64,000 bases of DNA from Mycobacterium simiae. Lineage in GTDB: Bacteria; Actinomycetota; Actinomycetes; Mycobacteriales; Mycobacteriaceae. The notes beneath the pieces are model-generated. The model made no database searches. It was not told the DNA's origin and saw nothing but the letters and a program-made list of their open reading frames with translations. The stretch lies in assembly GCF_010727605.1 (NCBI RefSeq), contig NZ_AP022568.1:682001-746000 (forward strand). The letters are read 5' to 3'. Below are positions 25,947 through 34,918 of this stretch, piece after piece (within the stretch, counting starts at the first letter, position 1; the number at the start of each line of letters is the position of its first letter). The position numbers and the translations under genes were made by a program.

Positions 25947-26441
25947 ATGACAGCGCGAATCCTGGTGGCTGGCATCGGCAACATCTTTCTGGGCGACGAC
26001 GGGTTCGGCTCCGAAGTGGTCCGCAACGCCGCGTTGCCGCGCGACGATCCCAGTGTCCGCGTCACCGACTACGGCATCTCCGGCATGCACCTGGCCTACG
26101 ACCTGCTCGACGACTGGGACGGCTTGGTGCTCGTCGACGCGGTGCCCAATCGCGGCAACCCGGGCACCTTACACGTGTTCCAGGCGGACCACGACGATTC
26201 CCGTTGCGCGGCAGCCGGTCTCGACGGACACAGCATGAATCCCGCCGCGGTGTTCGCCAGTCTGCGGGCGCTGGGCGGCACACCGCCCTACACCGTGGTC
26301 GTGGGGTGCGAGGCGGGCAGCGTCGAGGAGGGCATCGGCCTCACCGAGCCCGTCGCCATGGCTGTGCCACGGGCCGCGCAGGCCGTCGGGGAGATCGTCG
26401 CCGCGTTGCGGTCTACCACCCCGAGCGTCGAGGGGTGTTGA
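25947..26441 (+). CDS. Hydrogenase maturation endopeptidase (HycI/HupD family)
   Basis: 164 residues from the ATG at 25947. The family start motif is VAGIGNIFLGDDGFGSEV, with the first nickel-sensing acidic residue in GDDGFG. LVLVDAVPNRGNPGTL carries the second acidic residue and DGHSMNPAAV the histidine. The enzyme cuts the C-terminal peptide of the large subunit once nickel is bound; hhyL keeps 22 residues beyond its last ligand, a fitting substrate. It lies between the small membrane gene and hypC with gaps of 17 bp and 1 bp. Confidence 0.92.
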   Translation: MTARILVAGIGNIFLGDDGFGSEVVRNAALPRDDPSVRVTDYGISGMHLAYDLLDDWDGLVLVDAVPNRGNPGTLHVFQADHDDSRCAAAGLDGHSMNPAAVFASLRALGGTPPYTVVVGCEAGSVEEGIGLTEPVAMAVPRAAQAVGEIVAALRSTTPSVEGC

Positions 26442-26442
26442 C

Positions 26443-26697
26443 ATGTGCCTGGGAATTCCGGGTCAGGTGATCGAGATGCTGGACGGCTACGAAGGCCAGC
26501 TCGCGTTGGTCGACGTCGCGGGCGAGCAGCGCAAGGTCAATGTCGGCATGCTGCCGGAGGAGACGTTCGCGCCCGGCGACTGGGTGATCATCCACATGGG
26601 CTTCGTGGTCGAAAAGACCGATCGCGCCGGTGCCGACCAGGCGATGGAGGGTCTCGAGTTGATGGGTCGGGGAATCGCACCCTCGGCGGGCGGCTGA
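26443..26697 (+). CDS. hypC: Hydrogenase assembly chaperone HypC (copy 1)
   Basis: 84 residues starting MCLGIPGQVIEM. Removal of Met exposes Cys2, which carries the iron ligand complex with HypD. The beta-barrel core includes LALVDVAGEQRKVNVGML and GDWVIIHMGFVVEK. HypC shuttles the Fe(CN)2CO unit from HypD to the large subunit. It precedes hypF by one base. A second copy lies at 31602, next to hypD, so one may serve as large-subunit chaperone and the other as partner of HypD. Confidence 0.95.
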   Translation: MCLGIPGQVIEMLDGYEGQLALVDVAGEQRKVNVGMLPEETFAPGDWVIIHMGFVVEKTDRAGADQAMEGLELMGRGIAPSAGG

Positions 26698-26698
26698 G

Positions 26699-29086
26699 AT
26701 GACCGGCGCGCCCCTGCTGCTACGGCCCGATCTCGCCACGGGCCACGTCCGGCAGCGCCTCACCGTCACCGGTGTTGTCCAGGGGGTCGGCTTCCGCCCG
26801 TTCGTGCACCGGCTTGCCAACGAGCTGGGCCTGGCCGGTTTCGTCGGAAACGATTGCGGCGCAGTGTTTATCGAAATACAGGGCGAACGGCCCCAGGTGG
26901 CGGAATTCGTGCGCCGGCTCGCCGCCGATACGCCGCCGCTGGCCCGCCTCACCGCGGTCACGTCGACCGACCTGATGACCGACCCGGCATGCGGCGGCCA
27001 ATTTCGGATCGTGGCCAGTACATCGACCGGCATTGGTAAGACGCCCATCTCCTCCGACATCGCGGTGTGCGACGAGTGTGTCGCCGAGCTGTTCGACCCG
27101 GGTAACCGCCGTTACCGGCACCCGTTCGTCACCTGCACCAACTGCGGGCCCCGATTCACCATCATCCGCGAGCTACCCTACGACCGCCCGGCCACCACGA
27201 TGGCTGGGTTCCCGATGTGTGACCGGTGCGCCGCCGAATACCACGATCCCGCCGACCGCCGATTCCACGCCCAACCCATCGCCTGCCCCGAATGCGGTCC
27301 CGCGCTGTGGTTCTCGGCCGGGACCCGACGGGTGACCGGCTCCGATCCGGCATTGGCGGCCGCACAACGGGCATTGGCGACCGGAGCGGTGGTCGCCATC
27401 AAGGGAATCGGCGGCTATCACCTGGCGTGCGCCGTGCAGGACGAGACAACCGTCGGCACGTTGCGCGCCCGAAAGGCGCGCGGCGCCAAGCCGTTCGCCA
27501 TGCTGGTCCGCGACCTCGATGCGGCACGCCGCTACGCCCATCTCGACGCGACCGAGGCGACGGTACTGACGAGCCCCGCTCGCCCGATCGTGTTGTTGCG
27601 GCGCCGCCGGGACGCACCCGTCGCCGAAGCCGTTGCACCGGGCCACCCGCTGCTCGGCTTGATGCTGCCGTACTCCCCCCTCCACCACCTCCTGTTGACG
27701 GAAGTTCCTGAGGGCCCCGGCGCCGAAGCGGCACCGGAAGCGTTAGTGCTCACCAGCGCCAACCGCAGCGGTGAACCGATTTGCTTCACCGACGACGACG
27801 TCGAGACCAGGCTGCCGGAACTCTGCGATGCGCTCCTCGACCACGATCGGCCCATTCACGTGCCCTGTGACGACTCCGTGGTGCGTGTCGTGAGGGAAGA
27901 CGACGAAGTCAGCGAACTCCCGCTGCGCCGGTCCCGCGGCTACGCACCGCTGCCGATCGATCTGAACCTCGATGGGCGCATCGACGGGCGCCGGGCCCCC
28001 AGCGTCCTGGCGGTGGGCGGGGAACTGAAAAACACCTTCTGTCTCACCGACGGTGCGCTCGCCTACCTGTCCGGTCATATCGGGGACATGGCTACCTGGG
28101 AGACCGTTCGTGCATTCGAGCGGGCGATTGGTCAACTCAGCGAGATCCGCGGCACCCCAACACGATTCGCGGCCGACCTGCATCCGGGGTATCACACTCG
28201 CAATTGGGCCGAGCGCCACGGCGGCGGCAGGCCGCTGGATCTGATCCAACACCACCACGCGCATGTCGTGTCGCTGTTGGCCGAACACGGGCGCATCGGC
28301 GAACCCGTCGTGGGCGTGGCCTTCGACGGCACCGGCTACGGTCCCGATCACACCATCTGGGGCGGGGAGATTCTCACCCTCGGTCCGGACAGCCACCGCT
28401 TCGCGCGGGCGGCCCACCTGCGTCCGGCGCCACTGCCCGGCGGCGACGCGGCGATCCGCAATCCATGGCGGGCGGCACTGTCCCAGTTATGGATCGCCGG
28501 CATCGACTTCGGCGGCGATCTCGCACCGGTCGCCGCGGCCACCCCGGATGAATTACGGCTCATCCGCTCGCAATTGGAAACCGGTGCGGGATGTGTCCCG
28601 TGTTCCAGCGTGGGGCGGCTGTTCGACGCGGTCGCGTCGCTGCTCGGGGTGCGGCACCGCGTCGACTACGAAGGCCAGGCCGCCATCGAACTCGAGGCAC
28701 TCGCCGAACGCGCCGACGGCCCCGTTCCCTCGCTACCGCTGCCGGTCCGTCCGAACGGGATGATCGACCCAACCACCCTGATCCAAACGATGGTCTCGGC
28801 GCTGTACGCCGGTACCCCACCCGCGCGGCTCGCCGCCGCGTTCCACCGGGCGATCGCGGCCGCGGTCGCGAAGGCAGTCTCGCTGGTGGCCGGGCCCACC
28901 CGACTGGTCGGCCTCACCGGCGGCGTGTTCCAGAACGTACTGCTGCTACGCCTATGTCGGGAATTGCTGCGAAACAACGGCTTTGAGGTGCTGAGCCACC
29001 ACGTGGTGCCACCCAACGACGGCGGACTGGCGTTGGGACAGGCGGTGATCTCGATGCTGACCGCACTCGAGGAGGCAAAGACATGA
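26699..29086 (+). CDS. hypF: Carbamoyltransferase HypF
   Basis: 795 residues with all expected domains: acylphosphatase (TVTGVVQGVGFRPFVHRLA, residues 20-100), two zinc fingers (CDECVAEL, CTNCGPRF, CDRCAAEY, CPECGPAL, residues 115-200), a YrdC-like domain (IKGIGGYHLACAV, KARGAKPFAMLVRD) and a Kae1-like domain (LIQHHHAHVVSLLAEHG, VGVAFDGTGYGPD, GLTGGVFQNVLLL). It uses carbamoyl phosphate and ATP to carbamoylate the HypE C-terminal cysteine, the source of the cyanide ligands. It overlaps the next gene by four bases. Confidence 0.96.
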   Translation: MTGAPLLLRPDLATGHVRQRLTVTGVVQGVGFRPFVHRLANELGLAGFVGNDCGAVFIEIQGERPQVAEFVRRLAADTPPLARLTAVTSTDLMTDPACGGQFRIVASTSTGIGKTPISSDIAVCDECVAELFDPGNRRYRHPFVTCTNCGPRFTIIRELPYDRPATTMAGFPMCDRCAAEYHDPADRRFHAQPIACPECGPALWFSAGTRRVTGSDPALAAAQRALATGAVVAIKGIGGYHLACAVQDETTVGTLRARKARGAKPFAMLVRDLDAARRYAHLDATEATVLTSPARPIVLLRRRRDAPVAEAVAPGHPLLGLMLPYSPLHHLLLTEVPEGPGAEAAPEALVLTSANRSGEPICFTDDDVETRLPELCDALLDHDRPIHVPCDDSVVRVVREDDEVSELPLRRSRGYAPLPIDLNLDGRIDGRRAPSVLAVGGELKNTFCLTDGALAYLSGHIGDMATWETVRAFERAIGQLSEIRGTPTRFAADLHPGYHTRNWAERHGGGRPLDLIQHHHAHVVSLLAEHGRIGEPVVGVAFDGTGYGPDHTIWGGEILTLGPDSHRFARAAHLRPAPLPGGDAAIRNPWRAALSQLWIAGIDFGGDLAPVAAATPDELRLIRSQLETGAGCVPCSSVGRLFDAVASLLGVRHRVDYEGQAAIELEALAERADGPVPSLPLPVRPNGMIDPTTLIQTMVSALYAGTPPARLAAAFHRAIAAAVAKAVSLVAGPTRLVGLTGGVFQNVLLLRLCRELLRNNGFEVLSHHVVPPNDGGLALGQAVISMLTALEEAKT

Positions 29087-29811
29087 CACCCGTCGCCGCG
29101 ATCGACCGCGGACTGAGCGCCGGGCTGGCCGCCGAGCTAGCCGACGACCTGGCCGCCACGGCCTTCACCATGGCTAAGCGATTCGCCGCGGGTGCCACCA
29201 TGTGGTCGATCGCCCCGTCCTGGGAACCGCATGCCCTGCACATCGCGGTCGAATTCGTCCACCCGGTGATCATGGGCAAACGGGCGTTGCCGGCGGTCGC
29301 GCTCACCGGACCGGATCTGGTGGACCTGGCGCGAGTGTCGGTGCGGCCCGGCGACGTCGTGATCGCCGTTGCCGGTGCCGATGACGCGCAGGCACGTTCG
29401 GTGCTGCGCCGGGCCCCGGCATGGGGAGCCACCACGATCTGGATCGGCAGCGGCACCCGGCCGCCGGCCGGTGCCGCCGATCACGTGCTCTGGCTCGACG
29501 ATCCCGATCCGCGGGTGCCGGCAACCGGCGGATTCGTGCTGTTTTACCACCTGCTGTGGGAGCTCACCCATGTCTGTTTCGAGCACTCTGGGCTGCTCAA
29601 ACCCGAATGCGCCGACGACATTTGCCTCACCTGCAGCGACGAAGGCCGGCTGGGGGAGGTCGTGGGCCCCTCGACCGATGGGCAGGCCGCGGTCCGCACG
29701 GCCCGCGGGGTGCAGAACGTGATCACGACTTTGATCGAGCCGGTCGCCGCCGGCGACCTGGTGCTGGTGCACGCGGGCACGGCAATCAGCAAGATCCAGG
29801 AGGGTCTGTGA
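29083..29811 (+). CDS. SIS-like domain fused to a HypC-like domain
   Basis: 242 residues. Residues 1-150 look like a sugar-isomerase (SIS) fold (LAATAFTMAKRFAAGATMW, PGDVVIAVAGADDAQARSVL, WGATTIWIGSG). From about residue 180, ICLTCSDEGRLGEVV leads to VQNVITTLIEPVAAGDLVLVHAGTAISKI, which follows the HypC/HupF barrel, with CxTC in place of the usual N-terminal Cys. Fusion of a HypC-like barrel to a sugar-binding fold is unusual. It is coupled to hypF in front and shares one base with the next SIS gene. It may be a scaffold in cofactor assembly; function is unproven. Confidence 0.84.
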   Translation: MTPVAAIDRGLSAGLAAELADDLAATAFTMAKRFAAGATMWSIAPSWEPHALHIAVEFVHPVIMGKRALPAVALTGPDLVDLARVSVRPGDVVIAVAGADDAQARSVLRRAPAWGATTIWIGSGTRPPAGAADHVLWLDDPDPRVPATGGFVLFYHLLWELTHVCFEHSGLLKPECADDICLTCSDEGRLGEVVGPSTDGQAAVRTARGVQNVITTLIEPVAAGDLVLVHAGTAISKIQEGL

Positions 29812-30476
29812 TGAGCGACGAACCCACCAACTTCCTCTACCCCTTCATCGACGCCGAAGAGAGCGACCCGCCCTCGCTGCTCGCCGACCTGGCCGCATCA
29901 GCACAGGCCAAGGCGGCCGAGAGCCTGGCGTTGCGGCGCTCGACCCTGCAGGCCAATGCGAAACTGCTGGAGCAGGCGGGCGCCGAGACGGCGCGCCGCT
30001 TCGCCGCCGGCGGGCGAATGTTCACCTTCGGAAACGGCGGCAGCTGTACGGATGCCACCACCCTGGCGAGCTTGTTCGCCCGGCCGCCGACCGGCGGATC
30101 GCTGCCGGCCTGGTCGCTGACCGCCGACCAGGCCATCGTGACCGCTTTGGGCAACGACGTCGGATTCGAGCTGGTGTTCGCCCGCCAGCTGATCGCCCGC
30201 GCGAAGGCCGGCGACGTCGCGATCGCGATGTCCACCAGCGGCAACTCGCCGAACCTGCTCGCCGCGCTGGCCGAGGCGCACCAACGTGGCCTCTACACAA
30301 TCGGTTTCGCCGGCTATGACGGCGGCGCCTTCGTGGACAACCCGAACGTGAACGCCTGCTTCGTCGTTCATTCGCAAAGTGTGCACCGGATCCAGGAATC
30401 GCAAGCGCTGCTCGGTTACCAGCTGTGGCTGACGGTCCACCACCGGCTCGACAACCATGGTGTGGGGGCCGCGTGA
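29811..30476 (+). CDS. SIS-domain protein, GmhA-like, of the hydrogenase cluster
   Basis: 221 residues from the ATG at 29811, one base into the previous stop. The phosphosugar-binding motifs are TFGNGGSCTDATTLASLF and AMSTSGNSPNLLAALAEA, as in phosphoheptose isomerases (GmhA). Typical GmhA has GNGGSAADA, so Cys-Thr here is a change at the substrate loop. No lipopolysaccharide heptose genes are nearby and mycobacteria lack LPS, so a heptose role is unlikely. It lies between the SIS-HypC fusion and hypE, pointing to hydrogenase maturation or a small-molecule ligand. Confidence 0.86.
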   Translation: MSDEPTNFLYPFIDAEESDPPSLLADLAASAQAKAAESLALRRSTLQANAKLLEQAGAETARRFAAGGRMFTFGNGGSCTDATTLASLFARPPTGGSLPAWSLTADQAIVTALGNDVGFELVFARQLIARAKAGDVAIAMSTSGNSPNLLAALAEAHQRGLYTIGFAGYDGGAFVDNPNVNACFVVHSQSVHRIQESQALLGYQLWLTVHHRLDNHGVGAA

Positions 30477-31573
30477 ACAAGTACCTGGCATCGGGACCGC
30501 GCTTCGCCGAAGGCGAGGTGATCGAGCGGATCGAGTCATTCCGGCGGCGCCGGCCGCGGTTGCTCGACGATCACGTGACACTAGCGCACGGCGCCGGCGG
30601 CAAAGCGTCGGCGGCATTGCTGGACGCCGTGTTTGTGCAAGCGTTCCGCAACCCGGCGCTGGAGTCACTGGGTGACGGCGCGGTGCTCACCTTGCCCGGT
30701 GGCCAGCGACTGGCCATGTCCACGGATTCGTTTGTCGTGCAGCCCAGGCGTTTTCCCGGCGGCTCCGTGGGTGCCCTCGCCGTGCACGGCACCTGCAACG
30801 ACCTGGCGATGACCGGCGCGGTGCCCGCTTGGATCTCGGCGGCATTCGTGCTCGAAGAGGGCTTCCCCATCGCCGAGTTGAAAGAGATCGTCGCCGATAT
30901 GGCGACGGCCGCGGCTAATTCCGGCGTGCAGATCGTCACCGGCGACACCAAGGTGGTCCCGACAGGTGCCGCCGACGGCCTGTTCGTCACCACCACCGGA
31001 GCCGGCGTGATTCCGTCCGGGCGGACGCTGTCGGCCGATTCGATTCGTGTCGGCGACAAACTGCTGCTCTCCGGGACGATGGGCGATCATGGCATGGCGG
31101 TCATGCTGGCCCGCGGCGATCTGGCCATCGACGCCGACATCCGCTCCGACACCGCCTCGCTGGGCCCGCTGGTGGAATTGCTGATGGCCGCGGCCCCGTC
31201 AACCCGTTGGATGCGCGATGCCACCCGCGGCGGGGTCGGCACCGTGTGCAACGAGCTGGCCCAGGCGTGCGGCTTCGGGGTGCTGCTCGACGAGCGACGG
31301 CTTCCCGTACAACCCACCGTGACCGGCGCGTGCGAGCTGCTCGGCATCGACCCGCTCTACGTGGCCAACGAAGGCAAGTTCGTCGCCGTCGTCGCGGCCG
31401 AGGAGGCCGAGGCCGGCCTGCGGGCGCTGCGGTCGCACCCGTTGGGCGCCGAGGCCGCCGAAGTAGGGGAAATCGTCGCCGAACCAGTCGAAAGCGTGGT
31501 GCTGCGAACCGGTTTCGGCGGCACCCGGATCGTCGACATGCTGGTCGGTGACCCGTTGCCGAGAATTTGCTGA
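30473..31573 (+). CDS. hypE: Hydrogenase maturation protein HypE
   Basis: 366 residues from a GTG overlapping the previous stop. It has the PurM-like ATP-binding fold (LAHGAGGKASAALLDAVF, LSTD-type motif as MSTDSFVVQP, VHGTCNDLAMTGA, DTKVVPTG). The C-terminus is the flexible GDPLPRIC tail, whose last Cys366 receives the carbamoyl group from HypF and is dehydrated to thiocyanate for HypC-HypD. All key features are intact. It lies 28 bp before the second hypC. Confidence 0.95.
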   Translation: MNKYLASGPRFAEGEVIERIESFRRRRPRLLDDHVTLAHGAGGKASAALLDAVFVQAFRNPALESLGDGAVLTLPGGQRLAMSTDSFVVQPRRFPGGSVGALAVHGTCNDLAMTGAVPAWISAAFVLEEGFPIAELKEIVADMATAAANSGVQIVTGDTKVVPTGAADGLFVTTTGAGVIPSGRTLSADSIRVGDKLLLSGTMGDHGMAVMLARGDLAIDADIRSDTASLGPLVELLMAAAPSTRWMRDATRGGVGTVCNELAQACGFGVLLDERRLPVQPTVTGACELLGIDPLYVANEGKFVAVVAAEEAEAGLRALRSHPLGAEAAEVGEIVAEPVESVVLRTGFGGTRIVDMLVGDPLPRIC

Positions 31574-31601
31574 GCCGCAGACCGCAAGGAGGTGCAGCCA
31601 C

Positions 31602-31874
31602 ATGTGTCTTGGCATTCCAGGACGAATCGTCGAAATCACCGACCCCGCCAACTATCTGGCGAAGGTCGACGTCAGCGGCGTGCAACGGACAATCAGCGTG
31701 CGGCTGCTGGAAAACGACATGCCGGACCCCGACGAGTGGGTGCTGGTCCACGTGGGCTTCGCGATGGCCAAGATCGACGAGACCGAGGCGATGCGCACCT
31801 TGGCCGCGATCCAGAAGCTCGGCGACGCCTACGCCACCGAGATGGCGGCCTTCGACTCGTCGGCGATCGGCTAA
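31602..31874 (+). CDS. hypC: Hydrogenase assembly chaperone HypC (copy 2)
   Basis: 90 residues starting MCLGIPGRIVEI with AAGGAGGTG six bases before the ATG. Cys2 is kept, along with VDVSGVQRTISVRLL and DEWVLVHVGFAMAKID. The first copy (26443) shares this plan but differs over most of the barrel, so they are diverged paralogues rather than a recent duplication. The C-terminal helix is longer here (MRTLAAIQKLGDAYATEM). Placed 11 bp before hypD, it is the likely HypD partner. Confidence 0.94.
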   Translation: MCLGIPGRIVEITDPANYLAKVDVSGVQRTISVRLLENDMPDPDEWVLVHVGFAMAKIDETEAMRTLAAIQKLGDAYATEMAAFDSSAIG

Positions 31875-31885
31875 GGAGGATCGAC

Positions 31886-33016
31886 GTGAAATTTGTTGAC
31901 GAATTCCGAGATCCCGCCGCGGCGCGAAAGCTACTCGTGGCCATCGAGCACCTGGCCGGGACCGACGGCGAACACTTCAAGTTCATGGAAGTGTGCGGCG
32001 GGCATACGCACACCATCTACCGGCACGGCATCGAGCACCTGTTGCCCGACACCGTCGAACTGGTGCACGGCCCGGGATGCCCAGTCTGCGTGATTCCGAT
32101 GGGCCGCATCGACGACGCGATGTGGCTGGCCGCGCAGCCGGGCGTGATCTTCACCTGCTTCGGCGACATGATGCGGGTGCCCGGATCGAACGGAAGTCTG
32201 TTGGACGCCAGAGCCCGCGGCGCCGATGTGCGCTTCGTGTACTCGCCGCTGGACGCGCTGAAGGTTGCGATCGACAACCCAGACAAACACGTCGTGTTCT
32301 TCGCAATCGGGTTCGAGACCACCGCCCCGTCGACCGCGGTCACGCTGGTGCGGGCGCGCGATCTGGGGCTGGCCAACTTCACCGTGTTCTGCAACCACGT
32401 CACGATCGTCCCGCCGATCAAGGCGATCCTGGAATCACCGGATCTGCGGCTGTCGGGCTTCATCGGGCCCGGCCACGTGTCGACGGTGGTGGGCAATCGC
32501 CCCTACCGGTTCGTTCCTGAGGTATATCGAAAGCCGTTGGTAGTGACCGGGTTCGAGCCACTTGACATCCTGGCGTCGGTCGCGATGCTACTCCGTCAGA
32601 TTCGTGAAGGCCGCTGCGAGGTGGAGAATCAATACCAGCGGGTGGTGCCCGAGCACGGCAACCCCGCCGCCCTGGCCCTGATGGGCAAGGTGTTCGCGCT
32701 GCGGCCGCACTTCGAATGGCGCGGCCTGGGCTTCATCTCCCAGAGCGCGCTACGGCTGCACGACGATTTCGCGGAATACGACGCAGAGCTGCGCTTCGCG
32801 ATGCCGGGCGTGCGGGTCGCCGACCCCAAGGCCTGTCAGTGCGGCGAGGTCCTCAAGGGTGTGCTCAAGCCTTGGGAATGCAAGGTTTTCGGCACCGCCT
32901 GCACGCCGGAGACCCCGATCGGCACCTGCATGGTGTCCCCTGAGGGCGCATGCGCGGCCTACTACAACTTCGGCCGGATGCATCGAGACGCCGTCAAACT
33001 TGTGGGGCGCACTTGA
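31886..33016 (+). CDS. hypD: Hydrogenase maturation iron-sulfur protein HypD
   Basis: 376 residues from a GTG with a perfect AAGGAGG upstream. Conserved blocks are MEVCGGHTHTIYRHG with the catalytic Cys, HGPGCPVCVIPM, FFAIGFETTAPSTA, GFEPLDIL, and the C-terminal [4Fe-4S] ligands in KACQCGEVL, FGTACTPETPIGTCMVSPEGAC. HypD is the platform where cyanide and CO are attached to iron in the HypC-HypD complex. It overlaps the following gene by four bases. Confidence 0.96.
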   Translation: MKFVDEFRDPAAARKLLVAIEHLAGTDGEHFKFMEVCGGHTHTIYRHGIEHLLPDTVELVHGPGCPVCVIPMGRIDDAMWLAAQPGVIFTCFGDMMRVPGSNGSLLDARARGADVRFVYSPLDALKVAIDNPDKHVVFFAIGFETTAPSTAVTLVRARDLGLANFTVFCNHVTIVPPIKAILESPDLRLSGFIGPGHVSTVVGNRPYRFVPEVYRKPLVVTGFEPLDILASVAMLLRQIREGRCEVENQYQRVVPEHGNPAALALMGKVFALRPHFEWRGLGFISQSALRLHDDFAEYDAELRFAMPGVRVADPKACQCGEVLKGVLKPWECKVFGTACTPETPIGTCMVSPEGACAAYYNFGRMHRDAVKLVGRT

Positions 33017-33756
33017 GCGACACGATGATCCGGCGCGGCGCGGACATGTTCGCCCGCTACGCGCATGCGCCCAACGCGCTGGGCTACTGCGGGCCACCAC
33101 TGGGAGCGACATTGCGCGCCGGCTCGGTCGCCGAGATACGCGCTGCGGCGGCAAAGTTCTCCGGAGCCTGGCCGTACCTGCGGGTGCTGGCCAGCCTGAG
33201 CGGGATCGACGACCCGCTGGACTACCGGGTCGTCGAATCGTATTGGCTGGGCGGCGGGATCGGTGCAGCGCTGGACCCGGCCCAGTTCCTCGAGGCGTTG
33301 CTGGCGATCATCGGCCCGCAGGCCGGGCACTACTGGTCGCACCTCACGCCGGACCTGGCCCGCGAGGCCGCCGGCAATCACTGCTTCCACGTCTTCGGCG
33401 TCTATCCGTGGACGCGATTTCTCGGTCGGGGCGCCGACCAGCATCCGCTGGACGTGCTGGACAATTGCCGAATAGCTTGGGGCACCGTGATTTCCCGCAC
33501 CGGCGACACGGTCGAATTACGGTGCCGGCGGTTGGTCTGCGACGGTGACGGTCTCGCGCTGGGCGAACCGGCGGTGCGCGCCGTGGACGTCTGGGCCGAC
33601 GGGCACAGCGCGCTGCCCGAGGTGGCCCTCGGCGACGAGGTCGCAGTGCACTGGGACCGGTTGTGCGGCCGGTTGGACGCCGAGCAGGCACGCAGACTCG
33701 CCGACAGCACCCACCGCCAATTGCGGGTGACCAGCCGGCGGCTGGCCCGAGTCTAG
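33013..33756 (+). CDS. DUF6390-family protein at the end of the hydrogenase operon
   Basis: About 247 residues. A TTG at 33013 overlaps the hypD stop by four bases as at other junctions here; an ATG at 33025 is the alternative start and no ribosome binding site decides between them. The N-terminus DMFARYAHAPNALGYCGPPLG is characteristic, followed by YWLGGGIGAAL, NHCFHVFGVYPWTRFLGRG and a C-terminal basic region. There are no membrane segments. Proteins of this kind accompany group 1h hydrogenase loci; the role is unknown. The conserved H and C residues could bind metal or cofactor. Confidence 0.82.
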   Translation: MSDTMIRRGADMFARYAHAPNALGYCGPPLGATLRAGSVAEIRAAAAKFSGAWPYLRVLASLSGIDDPLDYRVVESYWLGGGIGAALDPAQFLEALLAIIGPQAGHYWSHLTPDLAREAAGNHCFHVFGVYPWTRFLGRGADQHPLDVLDNCRIAWGTVISRTGDTVELRCRRLVCDGDGLALGEPAVRAVDVWADGHSALPEVALGDEVAVHWDRLCGRLDAEQARRLADSTHRQLRVTSRRLARV

Positions 33757-33775
33757 GCCCTGCCAGACTGGGCCC

Positions 33776-34918
33776 ATGTCTGGTCCAGCGCCCGGTTCCC
33801 TGTGCGATGTGCTGCCCGCGAGCGCCGCACTGCTTGGGATTGCGGGCAGCGCCGACCGGTTAGGCGTGACGGAATCGGTTGCCGCGCAGGTGGATCGGGT
33901 CGCGGTGCTGCTGGTCGACGGCCTCGGCTGGCACCTATTGCCACAGCTAGCGCCCAGCGCGCCGCTGCTTGCCTGCGTGCTGGGCGGCGGCACCGGACGG
34001 CTGACCCGGCTCGAGTGCACCTTCCCGTCCACCACGCCGAGCAGCCTGGTGTCGCTGGGCACCGGCGCGCCACCGGGCGCGCACGGCATCCTCGGCTTCA
34101 CCGTCAACGTGCCGGGCACCGATCGGGTGCTGACCCACATCTATTGGCGCTCGGACTCACCCGGGGCCCCGCCGCACGCCCAATGGCAGCCGGTGCCGAC
34201 CTGGTTCGAGCGCCTCGAGCGGTCCGGGGTGGCCACCCGGGCGGTGCTGCCGCAGCTGTTTGTGGGCAGCGGGCTGACCGACGCGGCGTATCGCGGCGCC
34301 ACCGTGCGCCCGGCGAGCCCGACCGACGACTATGCCCAACTGATGATCGACGAACTGCACGCCGGGCCGGGGCTGGTCTACGGCTACATCGCCGACCTGG
34401 ACACCGCCGCACACGTGTTCGGCATTGGATCGCCGCACTGGCATCAGGCGGCCGCACGCGTCGACACGCTGCTGACCCGCCTGGTCGACGCATTACCCGC
34501 GAACACCACACTGCTGGTCACCGCCGACCACGGCGGGCTGAACGTGCCGCCGCAGGCCCGCGTCGACCTGGACACCGACCCACGGCTGAGCGCGGGAATC
34601 CGGGTGGTCGCGGGGGAACCGCGGGTGCGCTACCTGCACACCGAACCGGGTGCCGCCGCCGATGTGCGCGCGGCTTGGAGCGAGGTGCTCGACGGCCGGG
34701 CTGTGGTCTACACCCGCGAACAGGCGGTCGCCAGCGGCATGTTCGGGCCGGTCGATCCGCGGCATCTGGCGCGAATCGGTGACATCGTCGTCATCTGCAC
34801 CGGCGACACGGCGGTCCTGGCGACTGAGCACGAGCCCCCGGAAGCGGCCCGCCTCATTGGTTTTCACGGCGGTGCCGCGCCCGTCGAAATGGACATACCG
34901 CTCATCGTGTTCGAATAG
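33776..34918 (+). CDS. Alkaline phosphatase superfamily / type I phosphodiesterase
   Basis: 380 residues. Metal-binding and nucleophile blocks of the alkaline-phosphatase fold are visible: VLLVDGLGWHLL near residue 45, TFPSTTPSSLVSLGTG with the Thr nucleophile, YIADLDTAAHVFG, and LLVTADHGGLNV. It resembles nucleotide pyrophosphatase/phosphodiesterase proteins (PF01663). There is no signal peptide, so it probably acts in the cytoplasm. It starts 19 bp after the DUF6390 gene and could be read through from the hydrogenase operon, but nothing links it to hydrogen metabolism. Substrate unknown. Confidence 0.88.
   Translation: MSGPAPGSLCDVLPASAALLGIAGSADRLGVTESVAAQVDRVAVLLVDGLGWHLLPQLAPSAPLLACVLGGGTGRLTRLECTFPSTTPSSLVSLGTGAPPGAHGILGFTVNVPGTDRVLTHIYWRSDSPGAPPHAQWQPVPTWFERLERSGVATRAVLPQLFVGSGLTDAAYRGATVRPASPTDDYAQLMIDELHAGPGLVYGYIADLDTAAHVFGIGSPHWHQAAARVDTLLTRLVDALPANTTLLVTADHGGLNVPPQARVDLDTDPRLSAGIRVVAGEPRVRYLHTEPGAAADVRAAWSEVLDGRAVVYTREQAVASGMFGPVDPRHLARIGDIVVICTGDTAVLATEHEPPEAARLIGFHGGAAPVEMDIPLIVFE

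Noticed and set aside
29811..30476. Phosphoheptose isomerase GmhA for surface sugar synthesis
   Set aside because: The fold and motifs fit, but no heptose pathway genes are present and the gene is locked inside the hydrogenase operon, so the named function is not supported.
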